Source: Pseudocitrobacter corydidari
GTDB lineage: Bacteria; Pseudomonadota; Gammaproteobacteria; Enterobacterales; Enterobacteriaceae
DNA length: 64,000 nucleotides
Reading direction: 5' to 3'
Assembly: GCF_021172065.1 (NCBI RefSeq)
Contig: NZ_CP087880.1
Span: 4,192,583-4,256,582, forward strand
Positions 8,297-16,194 of the stretch are shown here, piece after piece. The stretch's first letter is position 1. The number at the start of each line of letters is the position of its first letter. The position numbers and the translations under genes were made by a program. The notes under the pieces are model-generated. The model did not search any database, was not told the DNA's origin, and worked only from the letters and a program-made list of their open reading frames with translations.

Positions 8297-10269
8297 CCGT
8301 ACTCGCAGCAGGAACACCCACGCCGTTAGGCGCACGCTATGACGGCAAGGGCGTGAATTTCACGCTCTTCTCTGCCCATGCTGAGCGGGTGGAACTCTGC
8401 GTGTTCGATGCGCAGGGCAATGAGTCTCGCTACGACCTGCCCGCGCGCAGCGGCGATATCTGGCACGGTTATTTGCCAAAGGCGCGCCCTGGATTGCGTT
8501 ATGGCTATCGCGTCCACGGGCCGTGGGATCCGGCGCAGGGGCACCGTTTTAACCCGGCGAAACTGCTTATCGACCCGTGCTGTTATCGCGTCGATGGCAC
8601 GCTGAAAGATGAGCCGTGTCTGCACGGGGGGCATCAGCAGCCGGATAACAGCGACAGCGCCGCAATCGCGCCGAAATCGGTCGTTGCTGCGCTGGATTAT
8701 CAGTGGGAAGACGACGCGCCGCCGCGTACCGCGTGGGGCAAAACCGTTATCTACGAAGCGCATGTGAAGGGGCTGACCTATCGCCATCCGGGCATCCCGC
8801 AGGAGATTCGCGGCACCTACAAAGCGCTCGCTCACCCGGTGATGATTAACTATTTCAAAGCGCTGGGCATTACCGCGCTGGAGCTGATGCCGGTGGCGCA
8901 TTTTGCCAGCGAACCGCGCCTGCAACGTATGGGGTTAAGCAATTACTGGGGCTACAACCCGATGGCGATGTTTGCCCTCGACCCGCGCTACGCCAGCTCG
9001 CCCGAGCGTGCGCTGGATGAATTTCGCGATGCCATAAAAGCGCTTCACCGCGCCGGAATTGAAGTGATTCTCGACATCGTGCTGAACCACAGCGCGGAGA
9101 TTGATCTTGATGGTCCGACCTTCTCGCTGCGCGGAATCGATAACCGTAGCTATTATTGGATCAGGGAAGATGGTGATTACCACAACTGGACGGGGTGTGG
9201 GAACACGCTCAACCTCAGTCATCCCGGCGGCGTGGAGTATGCCCGTCAGTGCCTGCGTTTTTGGGTCGATGTCTGCCATATTGATGGTTTTCGCTTTGAT
9301 TTAGCCACCATTATGGGGCGTACGCCGGAATTCCGTCAGGACGCGCCACTGTTTGAAGCGATTAAACATGACCCGGTGCTGTCTGCGGTGAAGCTGATTG
9401 CCGAGCCGTGGGATATCGGGATGGGCGGTTACCAGGTGGGGAATTTCCCTCCGCTGTTTATGGAGTGGAACGACCATTTCCGCGATGCAATGCGCCGATT
9501 TTGGTTGCAGGAAAATCTCTCGTTGGGCGAGTTTGCCCAACGTTTTGCTGCCTCCAGCGATGTTTTTGCACGCGGCGGACGCAGCCCGTCGGCTGCGGTA
9601 AATCTGGTGACGGCGCACGATGGCTTCACGCTGCGTGACTGTGTTTGCTTCAATAATAAGCATAACGAAGCCAACGGTGAGGAAAATCGCGACGGCACTA
9701 GCAATAACCATAGCAATAATCATGGTATAGAAGGATTAGGTGGTAACCTGGACATTATTGAGCGACGTCGGGCCAGCGTGCATGCGCTGCTGACGACGCT
9801 GCTGCTGTCCCAGGGGACACCGATGCTGCTGGCCGGTGACGAACATGGTCACAGTCAGCACGGTAATAACAACGCCTACTGCCAGGACAATCCGTTGACC
9901 TGGCTGGATTGGGAAAACGCCAATGCCGGGCTTACCGCATTTACCGCCGCGCTGATTCATCTGCGCCAGAACATCCCTGCCTTAACGCAGGATGCCTGGT
10001 GGCAGGAGGGCGACGGTAACGTGCAGTGGCTCAATCAGCATGCGCAACCGCTGCATCCTGATGAGTGGCAAAACGGCGTAAGGCGGATGCAAATCCTGCT
10101 TTCCCATCGCTGGCTTATTACGCTCAATGCGACGCACGACGTGTCTACACTCGTTTTACCTGAGGGGGAGTGGCGCGCTGTTCCCCCCTTCGCCGGAGAG
10201 GATAATCCGGTCGTCATGGCTGTCTGGCATGGGCCCGCGCACGGAGTGTGCGTATTTCAAAGGTCATAG
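8293..10269 (+). CDS. glgX: Glycogen debranching enzyme GlgX
   Basis: 658 residues of isoamylase type. It removes the short limit branches left by glycogen phosphorylase. The N-terminal CBM48 region (GARYDGKGVNFTLFSAHAERVELCVF) is followed by the GH13 catalytic barrel with DIVLNHSAE, HIDGFRFDLATIMGR (nucleophile), LIAEPWDIG (acid/base) and NLVTAHDGFTLRD. It overlaps glgB by four bases. Its last codons contain a hairpin with a GGA loop that probably serves as a CsrA site for the downstream glgC mRNA. Confidence 0.97.
   Translation: MTVLAAGTPTPLGARYDGKGVNFTLFSAHAERVELCVFDAQGNESRYDLPARSGDIWHGYLPKARPGLRYGYRVHGPWDPAQGHRFNPAKLLIDPCCYRVDGTLKDEPCLHGGHQQPDNSDSAAIAPKSVVAALDYQWEDDAPPRTAWGKTVIYEAHVKGLTYRHPGIPQEIRGTYKALAHPVMINYFKALGITALELMPVAHFASEPRLQRMGLSNYWGYNPMAMFALDPRYASSPERALDEFRDAIKALHRAGIEVILDIVLNHSAEIDLDGPTFSLRGIDNRSYYWIREDGDYHNWTGCGNTLNLSHPGGVEYARQCLRFWVDVCHIDGFRFDLATIMGRTPEFRQDAPLFEAIKHDPVLSAVKLIAEPWDIGMGGYQVGNFPPLFMEWNDHFRDAMRRFWLQENLSLGEFAQRFAASSDVFARGGRSPSAAVNLVTAHDGFTLRDCVCFNNKHNEANGEENRDGTSNNHSNNHGIEGLGGNLDIIERRRASVHALLTTLLLSQGTPMLLAGDEHGHSQHGNNNAYCQDNPLTWLDWENANAGLTAFTAALIHLRQNIPALTQDAWWQEGDGNVQWLNQHAQPLHPDEWQNGVRRMQILLSHRWLITLNATHDVSTLVLPEGEWRAVPPFAGEDNPVVMAVWHGPAHGVCVFQRS
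10238..10252 (+). promoter_or_regulatory. Probable CsrA-binding hairpin upstream of glgC
   Basis: CGCAC-GGAGT-GTGCG forms a 5-bp stem presenting GGA in the loop, the preferred CsrA target. It lies about 75 bases before the glgC start. A second GGA, in AAAAGGAG, overlaps the glgC ribosome site (10313-10320). In E. coli CsrA represses glgC by binding an upstream hairpin and the Shine-Dalgarno region together. Confidence 0.65.
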
Positions 10270-10324
10270 GCTCTGAAACATTCCGCAGATGGCGGATGAA
10301 GACGAGCAACAAAAGGAGTTAATC

Positions 10325-11620
10325 ATGGTTAGGCTGGAAAAAAACGATCCCTTAATGCTGGCGCGCCAGTTACCGAATAAAACGGTTGCGCTGATCCTCG
10401 CGGGTGGCCGCGGCACGCGCTTAAAAGATCTCACTATCAAGCGTGCGAAACCGGCGGTGCACTTTGGCGGGAAATTCCGCATTATCGACTTTGCGCTGTC
10501 GAACTGCATCAACTCAGGGATTCGTCGTATTGGCGTGATTACGCAGTATCAGTCACACACGCTGGTACAACACATCCAGCGCGGCTGGTCCTTCTTTAGC
10601 GAAGAGATGAACGAGTTTGTTGACCTTCTGCCGGCACAGCAGCGCGTACACGGTGAAAACTGGTATCGCGGCACCGCCGATGCGGTAACCCAAAACCTCG
10701 ACATCATCAGCCGTTATAAAGCGGAATATGTGGTGATCCTCGCGGGCGACCATATCTACAAGCAAGATTACTCGCGCATGCTTATCGACCACGTCGAAAA
10801 AGGCGCGCGCTGCACCGTTGCGTGCATGCCAGTGCCCATTGAAGAAGCAACGGCGTTTGGCGTTATGGCAGTAGACGAAAGCGAGAAAATTATCGACTTC
10901 GTTGAAAAACCGGCAAACCCACCGGCCATGCCAAACGATGCAAGCAAATCGCTCGCCAGTATGGGTATCTATGTCTTTGATGCTGATTATCTTTATGAGC
11001 TGCTCAAAGAAGACGACGAGGATGAAAACTCCAGCCACGACTTCGGCAAAGATATCATCCCGAAAATCACCAAAGCTGGCATGGCTTATGCACATCCATT
11101 CCCACTCTCCTGTGTACAGTCTGACCCGAATGCAGAACCGTACTGGCGTGATGTGGGTACGCTGGAAGCGTACTGGAAAGCGAACCTTGACCTGGCGTCC
11201 GTCACGCCTGAGCTGGACATGTATGACCAGAACTGGCCGATTCGTACCCACATGGAATCTCTGCCGCCAGCGAAGTTCGTTCAGGACCGCTCCGGTAGCC
11301 ACGGCATGACCCTGAACTCGCTGGTCTCCGGCGGCTGCATTATTTCAGGTTCCGTGGTGGTGCAATCCGTTCTGTTCCCGCGCGTGCGCGTGAACTCGTT
11401 CTGTAACATTGATTCGGCAGTCTTATTACCGGACGTTTGGGTTGGACGTTCATGCCGCTTACGCCGCTGTGTTATCGACCGCGCCTGCGTCATTCCTGAA
11501 GGAATGGTGATTGGAGAAAATGCGGAAGACGATGCACGCCGTTTCTACCGCTCGGAAGAGGGGATTGTGCTGGTAACGCGTGACATGCTGCGCAAATTGC
11601 AGGTCAAACAGGAGCGATAA
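10325..11620 (+). CDS. glgC: Glucose-1-phosphate adenylyltransferase GlgC
   Basis: 431 residues. The enzyme makes ADP-glucose from glucose-1-phosphate and ATP, the committed and allosterically controlled step of bacterial glycogen synthesis. The start was set at ATG 10325, after AAAAGGAGTTAATC, giving MVRLEKNDPLMLARQL as in E. coli; an in-frame ATG 36 bases upstream lacks support. Motifs: ILAGGRGTRLKDLTIKRAKP (nucleotide binding, with the fructose-1,6-bisphosphate-binding Lys), WYRGTADAV, ILAGDHIYK, FVEKPANPP (glucose-1-P Lys) and the C-terminal left-handed beta-helix repeats around SGGCIISGSVVV. Its stop overlaps the glgA ATG by one base (TAATG). Confidence 0.98.
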   Translation: MVRLEKNDPLMLARQLPNKTVALILAGGRGTRLKDLTIKRAKPAVHFGGKFRIIDFALSNCINSGIRRIGVITQYQSHTLVQHIQRGWSFFSEEMNEFVDLLPAQQRVHGENWYRGTADAVTQNLDIISRYKAEYVVILAGDHIYKQDYSRMLIDHVEKGARCTVACMPVPIEEATAFGVMAVDESEKIIDFVEKPANPPAMPNDASKSLASMGIYVFDADYLYELLKEDDEDENSSHDFGKDIIPKITKAGMAYAHPFPLSCVQSDPNAEPYWRDVGTLEAYWKANLDLASVTPELDMYDQNWPIRTHMESLPPAKFVQDRSGSHGMTLNSLVSGGCIISGSVVVQSVLFPRVRVNSFCNIDSAVLLPDVWVGRSCRLRRCVIDRACVIPEGMVIGENAEDDARRFYRSEEGIVLVTRDMLRKLQVKQER

Positions 11621-13053
11621 TGCAGGTTTTACATGTTTGTTCAGAGATGTTCCCGTTACTGAAAACTGGCGGTCTGGCTGATGTTATTGGCGCGCTGCCT
11701 GCAGCGCAAATTGCAGATGGAACCGATACGCGCGTGCTGCTGCCAGGTTTCCCTGATATCCGCCGGGGCATCACCGATGCGCAGGTGGTTACGCGCCGTC
11801 AAACCTTTGCCGGGCCGATTTCGCTGCTGTTCGGGCATTTTAACGGTGTGGGCATTTACCTGATCGACGCGCCGCATTTGTATGACCGCCCAGGGAGCCC
11901 GTACCACGACACTAACCTGCATGCTTACACCGATAACGTCCTGCGCTTTGCGCTGCTGGGATGGGTAGGCTGCGAAATGGCCTGCGGGCTTGACCCGTTC
12001 TGGCGCCCGGAAGTGGTGCACGCGCATGACTGGCATGCGGGCCTGGCCCCGGCGTACCTGGCGGCGCGTGGCCGCCCGGCGAAGTCGGTGTTTACGGTGC
12101 ATAACCTTGCCTATCAGGGCATGTTTTATGCGCACCACATGAATGACATCGAGCTGCCGTGGTCGTTCTTCAACATGCACGGGCTGGAGTTTAACGGCCA
12201 GATTTCGTTCCTGAAAGCGGGGCTCTACTACGCCGATCACATTACGGCGGTGAGCCCAACCTATGCACGAGAGATTACCGAACCGCAGTTTGCTTACGGC
12301 ATGGAAGGATTGCTGCGCCAGCGCCACCAGGAGGGCCGTCTTTCCGGCATCCTGAACGGCGTGGATGACAACGTATGGAGTCCGGAAAAGGACATACTGC
12401 TGGCATCACGCTATAACCGCGATACTCTTGAGGAGAAAGCGGAAAACAAACGCCAGCTACAAATTGCGATGGGCCTTAATGTTAACGATAAAGTGCCGCT
12501 TTTTGCCGTTGTCAGCCGATTAACCAGCCAGAAAGGTCTGGACCTGGTTCTGGAAGCCCTGCCGGGCTTGCTGGAACAAGGCGGGCAACTGGCGCTGCTG
12601 GGGGCCGGCGATCCTGTTCTGCAGGAAGGGTTCCTTGCGGCAGCGGCGGAGCATCCGGGGCAGGTTGGCGTCCAGATTGGCTATCACGAAGCCTTCTCGC
12701 ACCGCATTATGGGCGGTGCTGACGTCATCCTTGTGCCAAGCCGCTTTGAGCCTTGTGGCTTAACGCAGCTCTATGGCCTGAAGTACGGCACGCTACCGCT
12801 TGTGCGTCGTACCGGTGGCCTGGCGGATACGGTCTCAGACAGTTCACTGGAAAACCTGGCCGATGGCGTCGCCAGCGGTTTTGTCTTTGAGGACAGTAAT
12901 GCCTGGTCGCTATTGAGAGCCATCCGGCGTGCTTTCGTGTTGTGGTCTCGCCCATCACTCTGGCGCTATGTACAGCGTCAGGCGATGAGCGTGGATTTTA
13001 GCTGGCAAGTCGCGGCGCACTCTTACCGCGAGCTTTATCAACGCTTGATGTAA
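11620..13053 (+). CDS. glgA: Glycogen synthase GlgA
   Basis: 477 residues, the E. coli length. This GT5 retaining glucosyltransferase extends alpha-1,4 chains from ADP-glucose. The N-terminal ADP-glucose motif KTGGLADV places Lys15 as in E. coli. The C-terminal Rossmann half carries SRLTSQKGLDLVLEALP and SRFEPCGLTQLYGLKYGTLPLVRRTGGLADTV, the GT-B active-site loop. It is translationally coupled to glgC, with glgP 17 bases further on. Confidence 0.98.
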   Translation: MQVLHVCSEMFPLLKTGGLADVIGALPAAQIADGTDTRVLLPGFPDIRRGITDAQVVTRRQTFAGPISLLFGHFNGVGIYLIDAPHLYDRPGSPYHDTNLHAYTDNVLRFALLGWVGCEMACGLDPFWRPEVVHAHDWHAGLAPAYLAARGRPAKSVFTVHNLAYQGMFYAHHMNDIELPWSFFNMHGLEFNGQISFLKAGLYYADHITAVSPTYAREITEPQFAYGMEGLLRQRHQEGRLSGILNGVDDNVWSPEKDILLASRYNRDTLEEKAENKRQLQIAMGLNVNDKVPLFAVVSRLTSQKGLDLVLEALPGLLEQGGQLALLGAGDPVLQEGFLAAAAEHPGQVGVQIGYHEAFSHRIMGGADVILVPSRFEPCGLTQLYGLKYGTLPLVRRTGGLADTVSDSSLENLADGVASGFVFEDSNAWSLLRAIRRAFVLWSRPSLWRYVQRQAMSVDFSWQVAAHSYRELYQRLM

Positions 13054-13070
13054 TCACAGGAACCATTTCT

Positions 13071-15518
13071 ATGAATGCGCCATTTACCTATGCATCACCG
13101 ACTCTTAGCGTTGAGGCTCTCAAGCACTCTATTGCCTATAAGCTGATGTTCACGATTGGGAAAGATCCGGCCATTGCCAACAAACACGAGTGGCTGAACG
13201 CCACGCTGTTTGCGGTGCGTGACCGCATGGTGGAGCGCTGGTTGCGCTCCAACCGCGCACAACTTTCTCAGGAAACGCGACAGGTTTATTACCTGTCGAT
13301 GGAGTTTTTGATTGGCCGCACCCTTTCCAACGCGCTGTTATCCCTCGGCATCTATGAAGATGTCAAAAACGCGCTGGAAGGGATGGGGTTAGACCTCGAA
13401 GAGTTGATCGACGAAGAAAACGACCCAGGGCTCGGCAACGGTGGCTTAGGCCGACTGGCAGCCTGCTTCCTGGATTCTCTCGCCACCCTCGGCCTGCCGG
13501 GGCGCGGTTACGGCATCCGCTACGACTACGGCATGTTCCGCCAGAACATTGTCGATGGTCGTCAGAAAGAATCGCCGGATTACTGGCTGGAATACGGTAA
13601 CCCGTGGGAGTTCGAACGTCATAACACCCGCTACAAAGTGCGTTTTGGTGGCCGTATCCAGCAGGAAGGTAAAAAGAGCCGCTGGGTTGAAACCGAAGAG
13701 ATCATCGCCGAAGCCTACGACCAAATCATTCCTGGCTATGACACCGACGCGACCAACACGCTGCGTCTGTGGAGCGCCCAGGCGAGCAGTGAAATCAACC
13801 TCGGTAAATTTAACCAGGGCGACTACTTCGCGGCGGTGGAAGACAAAAACCACTCGGAAAACGTCTCGCGCGTTCTCTACCCGGATGACTCCACTTACTC
13901 GGGCCGTGAACTGCGTCTGCGTCAGGAGTATTTCCTGGTTTCCGCCACGATTCAGGATATTTTAAGCCGTCACTATCAGCTGCATAAAACCTATGCCAAC
14001 CTGGCGGATAAAATCGCGATTCACCTCAACGACACCCACCCGGTGCTGTCGATTCCTGAGCTGATGCGCCTGTTAATTGATGAGCACAAATTTAGCTGGG
14101 ATGATGCGTTTGAGGTGACCTGCCAGGTCTTCTCTTACACCAACCACACGCTGATGAGTGAAGCGCTGGAAACCTGGCCGGTTGATATGCTGGGTAAAAT
14201 CCTGCCGCGCCACCTGCAAATCATCTTTGAAATCAACGACTACTTCCTCAAAACCCTGCAAGAGCAATACCCGCAGGATATGGGGCTGCTTAGCCGTACG
14301 TCTATCATTGATGAGTCTAACGGTCGCCGCGTGCGGATGGCCTGGCTGGCGGTGGTCGCCAGTCACAAGGTGAACGGCGTCTCTGAACTGCACTCAAACC
14401 TGATGGTGCAGTCGCTGTTTGCCGATTTCGCGACCATCTTCCCGATGCGCTTTACCAACGTGACTAACGGCGTCACGCCGCGTCGCTGGCTGGCGCTGGC
14501 GAATCCGTCGCTGTCAGAAGTGCTGGATGAGAACATTGGGCGTACCTGGCGAACCGATCTCAGCCAGCTTAGCGATCTGGAACAGCATATCGATTATCCG
14601 ACGGTGAACCAGGCTGTGCACCGTGCCAAGCTGGAAAACAAAAAACGGCTGGCGGCGGCGATTGCCCAGCACCTGAACGTGGTGGTCAATCCGAACGCGT
14701 TGTTTGACGTGCAGATTAAACGTATTCACGAGTACAAACGTCAGTTGATGAACGTGCTGCACGTCATTACCCGTTACAACCGTATCAAGGCCGATCCAAC
14801 CGCCGATTGGGTGCCGCGTGTAAACATCTTTGCCGGGAAAGCGGCATCGGCGTACTACATGGCGAAGCACATCATTCACCTGATCAACGACGTGGCCAAT
14901 GTGATCAACAACGATCCGCAAATTGGCGACAAGCTGAAGGTGGTGTTTGTGCCGAACTACAGCGTGAGCCTGGCGCAGGTGATCATCCCGGCGGCCGATC
15001 TCTCCGAGCAGATCTCGCTGGCAGGAACAGAAGCTTCCGGCACCAGTAACATGAAGTTTGCCCTGAACGGCGCGCTCACCATCGGCACGCTGGACGGCGC
15101 AAACGTCGAGATGCAGGAGAAAGTGGGCGAAGACAATATCTTCATCTTCGGCAACACCGCAGAAGAAGTGGAAGAACTGCGCCGGAACGGCTACAAACCG
15201 CGTGACTACTACGAGCAGGACGAAGAACTGCATCAGGTGCTGACGCAAATCGGCAGCGGGCTATTCAGCCCGGAAGAGCCGGGGCGCTACCGCGACCTGG
15301 TCGACTCCCTGATCAACTTCGGCGACCACTATCAGGTGCTGGCGGATTACCGCAGCTATATCGACACTCAGGATAAAGTCGACGAGCTCTACCGTAACCC
15401 GGAAGAGTGGACCACCAAAGCGATGCACAACATCGCCAACATGGGCTATTTCTCCTCTGACCGCACCATTCAGGAATATGCCAAACATATCTGGCATATT
15501 GACCCTGTACGGTTGTAA
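13071..15518 (+). CDS. glgP: Glycogen phosphorylase GlgP
   Basis: 815 residues of the GT35 family. It releases glucose-1-phosphate from the non-reducing ends of glycogen, using pyridoxal phosphate bound to the Lys in EASGTSNMKFALNGALTIG. The stretch DEENDPGLGNGGLGRLAACF is the family hallmark. It is paralogous to malP at 27.4 kb, which carries the same motifs. Last gene of the glg operon; a perfect terminator follows within 35 bases. Confidence 0.98.
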   Translation: MNAPFTYASPTLSVEALKHSIAYKLMFTIGKDPAIANKHEWLNATLFAVRDRMVERWLRSNRAQLSQETRQVYYLSMEFLIGRTLSNALLSLGIYEDVKNALEGMGLDLEELIDEENDPGLGNGGLGRLAACFLDSLATLGLPGRGYGIRYDYGMFRQNIVDGRQKESPDYWLEYGNPWEFERHNTRYKVRFGGRIQQEGKKSRWVETEEIIAEAYDQIIPGYDTDATNTLRLWSAQASSEINLGKFNQGDYFAAVEDKNHSENVSRVLYPDDSTYSGRELRLRQEYFLVSATIQDILSRHYQLHKTYANLADKIAIHLNDTHPVLSIPELMRLLIDEHKFSWDDAFEVTCQVFSYTNHTLMSEALETWPVDMLGKILPRHLQIIFEINDYFLKTLQEQYPQDMGLLSRTSIIDESNGRRVRMAWLAVVASHKVNGVSELHSNLMVQSLFADFATIFPMRFTNVTNGVTPRRWLALANPSLSEVLDENIGRTWRTDLSQLSDLEQHIDYPTVNQAVHRAKLENKKRLAAAIAQHLNVVVNPNALFDVQIKRIHEYKRQLMNVLHVITRYNRIKADPTADWVPRVNIFAGKAASAYYMAKHIIHLINDVANVINNDPQIGDKLKVVFVPNYSVSLAQVIIPAADLSEQISLAGTEASGTSNMKFALNGALTIGTLDGANVEMQEKVGEDNIFIFGNTAEEVEELRRNGYKPRDYYEQDEELHQVLTQIGSGLFSPEEPGRYRDLVDSLINFGDHYQVLADYRSYIDTQDKVDELYRNPEEWTTKAMHNIANMGYFSSDRTIQEYAKHIWHIDPVRL

Positions 15519-15549
15519 TACCACAGTAAATAATCAGATAGCATAGTTA

Positions 15550-15588
15550 AATAAGGCCATAGTGAAATTCACTATGGCCTTATTGTTT
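15550..15588 (+). terminator. Intrinsic terminator after glgP
   Basis: A 14-bp perfect stem ATAAGGCCATAGTG / CACTATGGCCTTAT with a 5-base loop and T-rich tail. It ends the glg operon and marks the left side of the inserted segment. Confidence 0.9.
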
Positions 15589-15603
15589 AATACAGGGAAG
15601 ATA

Positions 15604-16131
15604 ATGAAAGAAATGAAATTTATTCACGTGCCAACATATTTTGCAGGCGCGCTGGCGCTTTTATTAGGCTTTGCTCCGTTATCAGGGCAGGCGGCGGATA
15701 AATTTCCGCAAGGCAAAGATTATCCCGTGAGTGAAATCTATAAGGGAAAACCGGCTGAACATATTGATAACAGTGATGAATTCACCCATATGTTCAGAAC
15801 ACGCTTTAAAGAAGCCATGCAGGGGGATGTTGCTTTCGCTGGGGAATACGCTCAGGCCGGATGGGGATGCGGTGGCTCAGGATGTCATGTTGTTGCTTTT
15901 ATTAATAAACGAACCGGGCGTGCATTAGATAAAGCCTTTTCTGTTTATTATGGCGGCGACAACGATGAAGTCACTATTGGTGAAGACATTGTCTATATGG
16001 ATAAAAACAGTAAGTTGCTGGTCACCTCAGGAATGGATGAAATAACGAATAAATTTTATTCATACTATTATGTTTTAAAAGGTAATAAACTTGAGTTGAT
16101 TCTCAAGTCAGAAATAAAAGAAGAGAAATAA
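15604..16131 (+). CDS. Secreted or periplasmic protein of unknown function with WGCGGSGCH motif
   Basis: 175 residues from the ATG at 15604, chosen because an AGGGAAG ribosome site precedes it and upstream in-frame starts fall inside the glgP terminator. A signal peptide (about residues 1-30, cleavage near GQA-ADK) predicts export. The mature part contains FAGEYAQAGWGCGGSGCHVV (78-97) then INKRTGRALD. This fits a widespread family of small exported proteins with an F-AG-Y...WGCG..C...D-TG pattern, whose function I do not know; the two cysteines could form a disulfide. Base composition looks more AT-rich than the glg genes. Possibly co-transcribed with the next two genes. Confidence 0.7.
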   Translation: MKEMKFIHVPTYFAGALALLLGFAPLSGQAADKFPQGKDYPVSEIYKGKPAEHIDNSDEFTHMFRTRFKEAMQGDVAFAGEYAQAGWGCGGSGCHVVAFINKRTGRALDKAFSVYYGGDNDEVTIGEDIVYMDKNSKLLVTSGMDEITNKFYSYYYVLKGNKLELILKSEIKEEK

Positions 16132-16176
16132 AGCACGAATAATATCTTTCCGGGGTTGGAGGATATACGCAGAGAA

Positions 16177-16194
16177 ATGCGGATTGCAAAATGA
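16177..16194 (+). promoter_or_regulatory. Five-codon ORF coupled to the next start codon
   Basis: A five-codon frame (MRIAK, then TGA) stops exactly over the ATG of the following gene (ATGA at 16191-16194). The only good ribosome site nearby, GGAGGA at 16158-16163, is 13 bases before this mini-frame but 27 before the gene. Translation of the downstream gene may therefore depend on reinitiation. Confidence 0.3.

Noticed and set aside
6923..8335. A 470-codon open frame antisense to glgB
   Set aside because: The overlapping + strand frame has every branching-enzyme motif. Long antisense frames are common in GC-rich coding DNA with this codon bias.
15562..15603. An upstream ATG (15562) for the secreted protein
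   Set aside because: It lies inside the glgP terminator stem and would place non-signal residues before the export signal. The ATG at 15604 has a ribosome site.
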